From positions 1 to 5,616 of the forward strand of contig JAEDOJ010000106.1 of the NCBI GenBank assembly GCA_016302015.1: a stretch of 5,616 nt of DNA, in the 5' to 3' direction. Below are positions 1 through 5,269 of the stretch, piece by piece. The notes below the pieces were generated by a model, which was given only the letters and a program-made list of their open reading frames with translations, did not search any database and was not told the origin of the DNA. The DNA comes from Oscillospiraceae bacterium (GTDB lineage Bacteria > Bacillota_A > Clostridia > Oscillospirales > Oscillospiraceae). A program made the translations under genes and the position numbers. Position 1 is the stretch's first letter; every line of letters starts with the position of its first letter.

Positions 1-507
1 CACCAGCGCCAGCCGCCACTCGATGGAAAACATGACCACCAGCGCGCCCACAATGGTCAGCAGGGAAATCACCAGATCCTCCGGGCCGTGGTGGGCCAGC
101 TCCGTGATCTCGAAAAGGTCGCTGGTCAGACGGCTCATGAGCTGACCGGTGCGGTTTCGGTCATAGAATTCATAGCCAAGGGTCTGCATATGGGTAAACA
201 GATCCTTCCGCACGTCCGCCTCCACCCGGATGCCAAAGGTATGACCCCAGTAGGCGATGATATAATATAGTACGGAACGAATCAGGTAGGCCACAGCCAT
301 GGCCACCATCACGGCAAAAAATACCCGGAAGGCTCCCTGCGGCAGCAGCTCATTGAGAGACCACCGGGAGACCAGAGGAAAGGCCAAATCCACCACAGCG
401 ATCAGCAGAGCGCAGACCATATCGATGATAAACAGCTTCCTGTGGGGCTTGAAATAGCTGAAAAAGATGCGGAGTAATCCGTGTTCCTGAAAAAATTTCG
501 TCTTCAT
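1..507 (-). CDS. ABC exporter, fused permease/ATPase, N-terminal part only (cut by window edge)
   Basis: These are the first 169 codons of an ABC-type export protein; the 3' part, with the rest of the membrane domain and the ATPase domain, lies beyond base 1. The visible part starts MKTKFFQEHGLLRIFFSYFK. It has a hydrophobic helix at about residues 25-45 (TM1), a second at about 62-86 (TM2), a long cytoplasmic loop, and the start of TM3 at about 145-165. The loop carries the type IV exporter signature around FYDRNRTGQLMSRLTSD (114-130), seen in MsbA/LmrA/BmrCD-like proteins. No Walker A, LSGGQ or Walker B motif can be seen because they are off the window. The ATG follows the MATE stop codon directly (TAA then ATG). 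A GAGGAG site six bases upstream lies inside the last MATE codons, so the two genes are almost certainly co-transcribed and translationally coupled. Substrate unknown; such genes often come as heterodimer pairs, so a second ABC half may follow. Confidence 0.9.
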   Translation of the reverse strand, partial: MKTKFFQEHGLLRIFFSYFKPHRKLFIIDMVCALLIAVVDLAFPLVSRWSLNELLPQGAFRVFFAVMVAMAVAYLIRSVLYYIIAYWGHTFGIRVEADVRKDLFTHMQTLGYEFYDRNRTGQLMSRLTSDLFEITELAHHGPEDLVISLLTIVGALVVMFSIEWRLALV

Positions 508-1905
508 TTAATGCTCCTCAACAATATTATGAATCCAGACGCCCTTTTTAATCATGATTCCGCCGATGACGCACTTGATAATATCCACAAGCTGGGTGAT
601 CAGGAAAAGGGGAACGATGGAAATTCCCGTGGCATAGGTCAACAGCAGGGCAAGGGGAACGGTGAACACGCAGACAAAAAAGCTGTCGAAAAAGAAGGTG
701 ATCAGGGTTTTGCCCCCGGAGCGCAGGGTGAAATAGGTGGCGTTCGCAAAGCTGTTGATGGGCATACACAGGGCGAAAATCAGGGTAAAGGTGGTTGCCA
801 AAGCCCGGATTTCCTCGGTGGTATTGTAAATTTTTGGAAAAAACGGCGCCACGCAGGCCAGCATCCCGCCGGTCACCAGACAGATCATCACGGAGAACAC
901 GATCAGCTTTCGGTCGGTATCCACCGCCTCCTCCAGCTTGTTCGCCCCCAGAAGCTGTCCCACAATGATGCCGATGGCGTTGCCCATGGCGATAAAGGAC
1001 ACGTTGAACACATTGGAAATGGTATTGGAAATGTTATTGGCGGAGACCACGTCGTAGCCGTGCATGGAGAAGCACTGGGACAGCAGCGCCATACCCGCCG
1101 CCCAGAGGGTTTCGTTGGTCAGAAGGGGAAGGGTTTTCTTGGTGATCTCCCAGGCCAGCTTCCCGGGGACATGAAGAGAGCGGTAGACGCCCACGATGAA
1201 GGGGCAGGCGTCCTTATGCCGGTGGGTCCAGACGGAGACGATCCCCAGCTCCACGAACCGGGCGATGACCGTAGCCACGGCGGCGCCGGCAGAGCCTAAT
1301 TTGGGGAAGCCCAGATAGCCGAAGATCAGCAGGGTGTTGAAGCACAGGTTCACCAGGACGGAGACGATCCCCGCCACCATGGGAACCACGGTCTGACCGC
1401 TTTCCCGCAGGGTGCCGGAATAGCACTGCGCCAGGGCAAAGGGGATCAGGCTGAACAGCAGAATATGTAAATATTCCTTTGCGTAGCCCAGACTGGCTTC
1501 GATCTCCTGAGGGTTGCCCTCTCCACGGAGGTAGAGGCGGATCAGGGTCTCGTCCAGCGTCAGGTAAATGGTCAATCCTGCGGCGCAGAGGATGGAGACG
1601 ATGATCAATTTGAACCGGAAGGCGTGGCGGACGCCCTCCTGATTGCCGCTGCCGAAAAACTGCGCGCCGAAGATGCCCGCACCGGACACCGCACCGAAGA
1701 CGGAAAGGTTAAAGACAAACAGCAGGGTATTGGAAATGGAAACGCCGGTCATCTGCTCCGTTCCCACCCGGCCGACCATGATATTGTCCAGCATACCCAC
1801 CAGTTGGGTGATGCCGTTTTGAATCATAATGGGGACGGCGACGGCCAGCACCATCCGGTAGAAGGCCCGGTCGCCGAAATATTTTTTACGAAGTGAAGCT
1901 TGCAT
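508..1905 (-). CDS. MATE family multidrug efflux transporter (NorM/DinF-like)
   Basis: A 465-residue inner-membrane antiporter of the multidrug and toxin extrusion superfamily, which exports cationic or amphipathic compounds using H+ or Na+ gradients. The length is normal, and the hydrophobic profile fits twelve membrane helices in two similar halves. Family features seen: AVAVPIMIQNGITQLVGMLDNIMVGRVG (about 21-48) split by the helix-1 Pro25 and Asp40; GAQFFGSGN (80-88); RESGQT (168-173) closing helix 5; GSAGAAVAT (204-212); the second-half repeat GQLLGANK (316-323); and RSGGKT (396-401). The start is set at ATG 1905-1903 because a perfect AAGGAGGT lies five bases upstream and the promoter is at 1936-1964; the frame stays open to 2025 but a longer start would lie upstream of that promoter. 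First gene of an operon with the ABC exporter that abuts its stop. The exact substrate cannot be read from sequence. Confidence 0.95.
   Translation of the reverse strand: MQASLRKKYFGDRAFYRMVLAVAVPIMIQNGITQLVGMLDNIMVGRVGTEQMTGVSISNTLLFVFNLSVFGAVSGAGIFGAQFFGSGNQEGVRHAFRFKLIIVSILCAAGLTIYLTLDETLIRLYLRGEGNPQEIEASLGYAKEYLHILLFSLIPFALAQCYSGTLRESGQTVVPMVAGIVSVLVNLCFNTLLIFGYLGFPKLGSAGAAVATVIARFVELGIVSVWTHRHKDACPFIVGVYRSLHVPGKLAWEITKKTLPLLTNETLWAAGMALLSQCFSMHGYDVVSANNISNTISNVFNVSFIAMGNAIGIIVGQLLGANKLEEAVDTDRKLIVFSVMICLVTGGMLACVAPFFPKIYNTTEEIRALATTFTLIFALCMPINSFANATYFTLRSGGKTLITFFFDSFFVCVFTVPLALLLTYATGISIVPLFLITQLVDIIKCVIGGIMIKKGVWIHNIVEEH
514..519 (-). promoter_or_regulatory. Ribosome-binding site of the ABC exporter, inside the MATE 3' end
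   Basis: On the minus strand this reads GAGGAG, six bases before the ATG at 507-505. It lies within the last codons of the MATE gene, so ribosomes finishing the MATE protein are placed to re-initiate on the ABC gene. It supports the chosen start codon. Confidence 0.75.
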
Positions 1906-1909
1906 CTTG

Positions 1910-1917
1910 ACCTCCTT
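1910..1917 (-). promoter_or_regulatory. Ribosome-binding site that fixes the MATE start
   Basis: The minus strand reads AAGGAGGT, a full anti-16S match, with CAAG between it and the ATG at 1905. This decides for the 465-aa form over the 40-residue longer open frame, which has no such site and would begin inside the upstream terminator. Confidence 0.85.
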
Positions 1918-1935
1918 AGTAAAGTCATTGTATAA

Positions 1936-1964
1936 ATGATAGCAAATTTTCCGGGAAAATGCAA
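1936..1964 (-). promoter_or_regulatory. Sigma-A promoter of the MATE-ABC operon, extended -10
   Basis: On the minus strand: -35 TTGCAT (1964-1959), a 17-base spacer, then -10 TATCAT (1941-1936) preceded by TGC, which gives a TGn extended -10. Transcription should begin near 1929, leaving a leader of about 24 bases that holds the ribosome-binding site. The -35 box lies inside an inverted repeat (1953-1973), which suggests control of this promoter by a repressor. Confidence 0.7.
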
Positions 1965-1973
1965 GATTTTCCC
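1953..1973. promoter_or_regulatory. Perfect inverted repeat over the -35 box, possible operator
   Basis: Arms GGGAAAAT (1953-1960) and ATTTTCCC (1966-1973) are exact reverse complements around a 5-base centre, GCAAG. The repeat covers the -35 box (1959-1964) of the MATE promoter. A dimeric repressor bound here would block RNA polymerase, as TetR- and MarR-type regulators of efflux genes do. The regulator is not encoded in the window. An overlapping shorter repeat, TTTTCC-G-GGAAAA, spans 1947-1959 in the spacer. Confidence 0.5.
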
Positions 1974-1985
1974 AAAAAATCACTT

Positions 1986-2001
1986 TTTTCACCGGTGAAA
2001 A
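1986..2001. promoter_or_regulatory. Perfect 16-bp palindrome upstream of the MATE promoter
   Basis: TTTTCACCGGTGAAAA reads the same on both strands. Its centre is about 64 bases upstream of the predicted MATE transcription start, a position typical for an activator that contacts RNA polymerase from upstream; it could equally be a second operator. Its first minus-strand bases (TTTT) also serve as the short U-tract of the adjacent terminator, so part of the symmetry may reflect that role. Confidence 0.45.
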
Positions 2002-2029
2002 CCCCGTGCCGTGGAAAAACGGCACGGGG
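1998..2029 (-). terminator. Hairpin terminator of the ddl operon
   Basis: A perfect 10-bp GC-rich stem pairs CCCCGTGCCG (2002-2011) with CGGCACGGGG (2020-2029) around an 8-base loop. On the minus strand it comes six bases after the stop codon of the 194-aa gene (2035) and is followed by TTTT only, so the U-tract is short. It still fits rho-independent termination and separates this unit from the MATE operon. Confidence 0.75.
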
Positions 2030-2034
2030 AAACA

Positions 2035-2619
2035 TTATAAATTGGAAAGAGAGGCGCCCTCCAGCCAGCGCAGCAGCTCCACAGGCGTTGCGGGAATTCC
2101 CAGCGTGGAGAACCTTGTCCTCCCCGGAATCATCTGCTCCGGCTTGTCGCTTTCCGCCCAGGTCACCCGCTGGAGCATCCGCTCGGTGCAGTTTTCCAGA
2201 CCGGTTTCCGGGATCTGCCGCCACTGCAGGAGGATGGTGGCGTTGAAGTTGTCCGACGTCCACCGTCCGAAATTGGTGGTGGGACTTTTCCACAGCCACC
2301 GGCACCGCCGCCCGTTGTCATTCTCCACCAGCTTCAGATAGCCGTTGTGAATGTCCTGGGTGCAGCGCATCAGCCAGATCACATGATATCCCGCCTTCTG
2401 GAACAGCTCGCAGACGTCGAAAAACGTGGACTCCATCAGCAGGCCGTCCTGGAGCATCATCACATAATGATTCATCTGGATGAAGGCGATCTCCGTCCGT
2501 CCCTCATAGGTGATGGGCACGTTCCGGTTTTCCGGGGGCACCAGGCTCTGCCACTGCCTTCTCCACTCCTCCGGGGAGCATTGGTGCAATTCGGCTTTGC
2601 GAAACAGGTCAAAAAGCAT
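2035..2619 (-). CDS. Unrecognised 194-aa protein, last gene of the ddl operon
   Basis: I do not recognise this family with confidence. The protein is soluble-looking, with no signal peptide or membrane helix, and is rich in tryptophan (nine of 194, at 19, 23, 82, 108, 110, 120, 133, 154, 185). It starts MLFDLFRKAELHQCSPEEW. The middle has alternating hydrophobic stretches: IAFIQMNHYVMMLQDGLLME (44-63), an amphipathic helix to about 76, then GYHVIWLMR (77-85), followed by RRCRWLWKSPTTNF (104-117). This strand-helix-strand order with a VIW core faintly recalls the CoiA-like PD-(D/E)XK nuclease fold, but the expected acidic residues are not clearly in place; treat this as a guess. AGGAG eight bases upstream supports the ATG. 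It follows DUF1934 by 35 bases with no terminator between, and a terminator follows it, so it is probably co-transcribed with ddl. Base composition is like its neighbours, with no sign of recent transfer. Confidence 0.85.
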   Translation of the reverse strand: MLFDLFRKAELHQCSPEEWRRQWQSLVPPENRNVPITYEGRTEIAFIQMNHYVMMLQDGLLMESTFFDVCELFQKAGYHVIWLMRCTQDIHNGYLKLVENDNGRRCRWLWKSPTTNFGRWTSDNFNATILLQWRQIPETGLENCTERMLQRVTWAESDKPEQMIPGRTRFSTLGIPATPVELLRWLEGASLSNL

Positions 2620-2654
2620 CTCTTTCTCTCCTTTGTCTTTTCGGGATCTCTCCG

Positions 2655-3077
2655 TTACTTTCTTCTGGCCTTGATCCGGTAGGTGATGGTACCGGCGGTC
2701 TCCTCCTCAATGGAAATATGGTAGGAAACCTCCAGCATCCCCCCATGCTCCGTCATGGTGGTCACCATGGTGTCCGTATGAATTTTGATCATCAGGGCGC
2801 CAAAGCCCATATTGTACAGGGAGCGGTGCTCCTGTCCGGGAAGGAAGGCCATCTCCGATTCCACCGCTCCGGTGCGGGTCAGCACCACCCGATCCGGCTG
2901 GATGCGGAAGGTGGTGCGGGTGCCCGCCAGCCCGGTCAGCTCCGTCTCCTCATAGGAAAGGACAATGGTATGCTCCTCCCGGCTCAGCCGGCCCTCCGTC
3001 ATCAGCCGGGTGGTCTCCGGCGCTTCCCCCTGAAGCTGCTGGACGCCCTCAATGGTCAGGATTGCGTTGGGTTCCAC
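2655..3077 (-). CDS. DUF1934 (YwiB-type) protein, calycin-like beta-barrel, GTG start
   Basis: A 140-residue soluble cytoplasmic protein of the DUF1934/YwiB family, which adopts a small calycin-like beta-barrel; its biochemical role is not established. The family pattern is clear: SYEETELTGLAGTRTTFRI (41-59), VVLTRTG (64-70), an M.F..G stretch (76-81), SLYNMGFGALMIKIHT (86-101) and GGMLEVSYHISIE (112-124). Most residues fall into alternating polar/hydrophobic beta strands. The start is the GTG at 3077-3075: AGGAGG lies six bases upstream, inside the last codons of ddl, and residue 1 onward gives the normal family length. The frame stays open upstream to 3449, but that extension runs antisense-like through ddl with a Pro/Ser/Arg-rich nonsense composition. 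One base separates it from the ddl stop, so it is translationally coupled to ddl. In Bacillus the family member sits by argS; no argS is seen here. Confidence 0.9.
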   Translation of the reverse strand: MEPNAILTIEGVQQLQGEAPETTRLMTEGRLSREEHTIVLSYEETELTGLAGTRTTFRIQPDRVVLTRTGAVESEMAFLPGQEHRSLYNMGFGALMIKIHTDTMVTTMTEHGGMLEVSYHISIEEETAGTITYRIKARRK

Positions 3078-3078
3078 C

Positions 3079-4143
3079 TTACGCCTCCTGTGCCAGCTCC
3101 AGAAGCTGATCCAGAAGCTGGCTGTAGGGAATGCCGCTGGCGGCAAAGAGCTTGGGATACATGGAAATGGAGGTGAAGCCGGGAATGGTGTTGATCTCAT
3201 TGAACACCACGGCGTGATCCTCGTAGGTGACGAAGAAATCCACCCGGGACAGACCCCGGCAGCCCAGCGCCTGATAGGCACGAATGGCGGTCTCCCGCAC
3301 CGTCTCAGCCACCTGGTCATCGATCCGGGCAGGAATATAAAGCTGGGCGCAGTCGGAAATATATTTTGCGTCGTAGTCATAGAACTCCGTGCCGGAGTCG
3401 ATCTCGCCGCAGATGGAGGCGGCAGGGGAGTCGTTGCCCAAAACCGCAACCTCCACCTCGTGGCCGTTGATAAATTCCTCCACTAAAATTTTATTGTCGA
3501 ATTTTACCGCATTTTGAAGGGCGGTTTCCAGCGCCTCCCGATTCTTTGCCTTGGAAACGCCCACGGAAGACCCGGTGCCCGCCGGCTTGACGAACACAGG
3601 ATACCGGAACCGGCTTTCCAGACGGTTCAGAAGCGCCTCATGGTCGCCTCTCAGATCCTGATCCGTCACCAGCTCCCAGTCCGCCTGACGGATGCCCGCC
3701 CGATCGGCCACCAGCTTGGTCAGGGTTTTGTCCATACAGGCGGCAGAGGAGGCCACATGGGGGCCGACGAAGGGAATCCCCGCCAACTGGAGCAGACCCT
3801 GGATGGAACCGTCCTCCCCGTTTTCCCCGTGAAGCACGGGAAACACCACGTCGATCCGCTCCCGCACCACGCAGTCGCCCTCAAAGCTCAGCAGGCCCTG
3901 TCCCCGGACAGGGGAGATGGCCACACGGCGGTTATCAGGGCAGGACTGCCAGGTTCCTCCGGGGAGCTGGCTGTAGTCGTCGCCGCCGAAGAGAATCCAG
4001 TCCCCGGTCTTGGTGATGCCCACGGGGAAAATATTGTACTTCTTTTTATCTAAATTGTTCAGCACAGATTCCGCCGAACGGAGAGAGACCTCATGCTCCG
4101 GTGACATCCCGCCAAACAGAATACATACGCTAAGTTTTCCCAT
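3079..4143 (-). CDS. ddl: D-alanine--D-alanine ligase
   Basis: A cytoplasmic ATP-grasp enzyme that joins two D-alanines using ATP, supplying the dipeptide that MurF adds to the peptidoglycan precursor. At 354 residues it is normal length for Firmicutes Ddl. The N-terminal domain holds LFGGMSPEHEVSL (9-21), with Glu16 matching the first D-Ala-site glutamate of E. coli DdlB. HGENGEDG (105-112) is the family signature. The ATP-grasp core shows FVKPAGTGSSVGVSKA (184-199), with Lys186 and Ser192, and EEFINGHEVEVAVLG (222-236). The omega loop reads FYDYDAKYISD (254-264), with Lys260 and Tyr261. Metal ligands are Asp302, Glu316 and Asn318 (NEINTIPGF). Tyr261 and the DAKY loop mark a D-Ala-D-Ala enzyme; Leuconostoc-type D-lactate ligases have Phe there and VanA types have a different loop. 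AGGAGG lies ten bases upstream of the ATG. First gene of its operon, one base before DUF1934. Confidence 0.97.
   Translation of the reverse strand: MGKLSVCILFGGMSPEHEVSLRSAESVLNNLDKKKYNIFPVGITKTGDWILFGGDDYSQLPGGTWQSCPDNRRVAISPVRGQGLLSFEGDCVVRERIDVVFPVLHGENGEDGSIQGLLQLAGIPFVGPHVASSAACMDKTLTKLVADRAGIRQADWELVTDQDLRGDHEALLNRLESRFRYPVFVKPAGTGSSVGVSKAKNREALETALQNAVKFDNKILVEEFINGHEVEVAVLGNDSPAASICGEIDSGTEFYDYDAKYISDCAQLYIPARIDDQVAETVRETAIRAYQALGCRGLSRVDFFVTYEDHAVVFNEINTIPGFTSISMYPKLFAASGIPYSQLLDQLLELAQEA
3084..3089 (-). promoter_or_regulatory. Ribosome-binding site that fixes the DUF1934 GTG start
   Basis: AGGAGG on the minus strand, six bases before GTG at 3077, formed by the penultimate codons of ddl (Gln-Glu). 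It shows that the short GTG-initiated form is the real gene and that it is read right after ddl. Confidence 0.8.
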
Positions 4144-4173
4144 GAAATAATTTCCTCCTATTCATCTGACTAT

Positions 4174-4202
4174 ATCATATGTTATTTGGGGGATAAAAAC
4201 AA
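4174..4202 (-). promoter_or_regulatory. Sigma-A promoter of the ddl operon
   Basis: On the minus strand: -35 TTGTTT (4202-4197), a 17-base spacer, -10 TATGAT (4179-4174). Predicted start near 4167, giving a leader of roughly 24 bases with AGGAGG. It begins only ten bases beyond the U-tract of the terminator of the upstream exporter gene. Confidence 0.7.
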
Positions 4203-4211
4203 GTCTTTTTC

Positions 4212-4240
4212 GAAAAAAATCCCGCCGAACCCGGCGGGAT
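4212..4240 (-). terminator. Strong rho-independent terminator of the FUSC exporter gene
   Basis: A perfect 9-bp stem pairs ATCCCGCCG (4219-4227) with CGGCGGGAT (4232-4240) around a 4-base loop. On the minus strand it is followed by a run of seven T (4219-4213). It starts five bases after the stop of the exporter gene and is the clearest terminator in the window. There is no T-run on the plus-strand side, so it works in one direction. Confidence 0.9.
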
Positions 4241-4244
4241 CAGG

Positions 4245-5150
4245 TCATAGTTCCATCAATTCGCCCAGGAATCGGTAAGCGGTCAGCAGCTTATCCAGAT
4301 GGTAATTCATCACAATGGTGTCCTGACGGGTGCATTTCCGGCTGGCTGCTCCGGCTTCCGGGATGTTCATCCCCAGCTCCCGCATCACCGCCGCGTTTTC
4401 CGTCCCCAGATCCCCCAGAGAATCCATGCCCCGGATCACCTCCAGCTCCTGCACCATCCGCTGCGCCAGCTGGGCGCAGCCCCGGAGCAGAGCTTCACTG
4501 TCCTGATTCCGGTGAAAAAAATGCTGGCTGTGATAGAGACTCAGCTCCCGATCCACCTTCCGCAGCAGCTCCACGCAGATCTGCAGGTCGGGATACCGTT
4601 CCTCCACCACGATGCTCTCCAGATCCTCCGGAATCTGCCTGCGAAGCTGGCGAAGCAAATACAGAATCCGCTTTTTATTATTGTACGGGCGGATCAGAGA
4701 ATTTACAGCCAGCGCAATGGTCAGACCGATGGAGGTATCCAGCAGGCGGTAGATGGAATCCCGGAGAATATTGTCCGAAGGGGTGAGACAGGCGGAGAGA
4801 TAAATAATGCAGGACAGAGAAGCGGTAAAGGACAGCTTCATGGCGTTGGTCAGCGTCAGGAGAATCAGCACCCCCAGACCCACAATCACCGCCGGGGGCA
4901 GGTCAGGGTAGATCAGCATGGAGACATAGCCGATGATCGTTCCCAGAAGAACACCGATCAACTGGGTCAGACCCTGCTTCAGGGATTTGGACAGGGTGGT
5001 GTCCATACCGATCAGCGCCCCAAAGGCGGCATAAAACACGGACAAATTGTCCTGAACCACCAGCCGGACAATCAGGATGGACAAGGTCACCGCCAGCGCC
5101 GTCTTGACCACCCGCAGGCCGAGAGGAAGATGTTTGAGATAGGATTTCAT
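4245..5150 (-). CDS. FUSC / aromatic acid exporter (ArAE_1-like) family membrane protein
   Basis: A 301-residue membrane protein resembling the ArAE_1 (formerly DUF939) branch of the FUSC superfamily, whose characterised relatives export aromatic acids; the substrate here is unknown. The N-terminal half holds the membrane part. GLRVVKTALAVTLSILIVRL (11-30) is the family's opening helix. Then come YAAFGALIGMDTTLSKSLKQG (40-60, the AA-ALI-M-T--SLK-G pattern), LIGVLLGTIIGYVSML (64-79), AVIVGLGVLILLTL (87-100), a segment at 107-123, and YRLLDTSIGLTIALAVNSLI (134-153). After RPYNNKKR the C-terminal half (about 155-301) is charged and helical, expected in the cytoplasm. The start at ATG 5150 is chosen because the promoter (5177-5204) lies inside the 30-residue longer open frame, and AAAGG sits nine bases upstream. 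It is a single-gene unit, ended by the terminator at 4212-4240 and divergent from the GNAT gene. Confidence 0.9.
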   Translation of the reverse strand: MKSYLKHLPLGLRVVKTALAVTLSILIVRLVVQDNLSVFYAAFGALIGMDTTLSKSLKQGLTQLIGVLLGTIIGYVSMLIYPDLPPAVIVGLGVLILLTLTNAMKLSFTASLSCIIYLSACLTPSDNILRDSIYRLLDTSIGLTIALAVNSLIRPYNNKKRILYLLRQLRRQIPEDLESIVVEERYPDLQICVELLRKVDRELSLYHSQHFFHRNQDSEALLRGCAQLAQRMVQELEVIRGMDSLGDLGTENAAVMRELGMNIPEAGAASRKCTRQDTIVMNYHLDKLLTAYRFLGELMEL

Positions 5151-5176
5151 AGCTACCTGCCTTTCTGTTCTCCCAC

Positions 5177-5204
5177 AGTATACCAGAAAACCCCGGAATT
5201 GCAA
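5177..5204 (-). promoter_or_regulatory. Promoter of the FUSC exporter gene, extended -10
   Basis: On the minus strand: -35 TTGCAA (5204-5199), a 16-base spacer, and -10 TATACT (5182-5177) preceded by TGG, a TGn extension. Predicted start near 5170, giving a leader of about 20 bases. It argues against translation starts upstream of 5170. Confidence 0.65.
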
Positions 5205-5212
5205 GAATAAAC

Positions 5213-5241
5213 CTGTACTTTTTTCGGAAATATGGTACAAT
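5213..5241 (+). promoter_or_regulatory. Promoter of the GNAT gene, extended -10 with weak -35
   Basis: On the plus strand: -10 TACAAT (5236-5241) preceded by TGG, giving an extended -10. The -35 region at the usual distance, CTGTAC (5213-5218), is poor. Predicted start near 5248, just before the AGGAGG. It lies back to back with the exporter promoter; the two -35 boxes are about eight bases apart. Confidence 0.55.
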
Positions 5242-5256
5242 ACGAGAAAATAAACG

Positions 5257-5262
5257 AGGAGG
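5257..5262 (+). promoter_or_regulatory. Ribosome-binding site that fixes the GNAT start
   Basis: AGGAGG seven bases before the ATG at 5270. It selects this frame over another open frame that starts at 5232 and overlaps it. Confidence 0.8.
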
Positions 5263-5269
5263 GATTCCC

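Noticed and set aside
481..1299. Long plus-strand open frame (272 codons) antisense to the MATE gene
   Set aside because: Its product is Gly/His/Gln/Asp-rich without any family pattern, as expected when the opposite strand encodes hydrophobic helices. It has no ribosome-binding site, and the MATE reading is unambiguous.
1906..2025. N-terminal extension of the MATE frame by 40 codons
   Set aside because: It would start inside the upstream terminator and before the promoter; AAGGAGGT marks the ATG at 1905.
1925..2305. Minus-strand open frame (126 codons) across the 194-aa gene, terminator and MATE promoter
   Set aside because: It runs through a hairpin terminator and a promoter in a shifted frame of a supported gene, and shows no family pattern.
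3078..3449. N-terminal extension of the DUF1934 frame through ddl
   Set aside because: Pro/Ser/Arg-rich nonsense in a second frame of ddl; the GTG at 3077 has its own ribosome-binding site and gives the family's usual length.
4299..5210. Plus-strand open frame (303 codons) antisense to the FUSC exporter
   Set aside because: Gln/His/Arg-rich shadow of membrane-helix codons. No ribosome-binding site or promoter leads into it, and it overlaps a well-supported gene for almost its full length.
5151..5240. Thirty-codon N-terminal extension of the FUSC exporter
   Set aside because: The predicted promoter lies inside this stretch, and family similarity starts right after the ATG at 5150.
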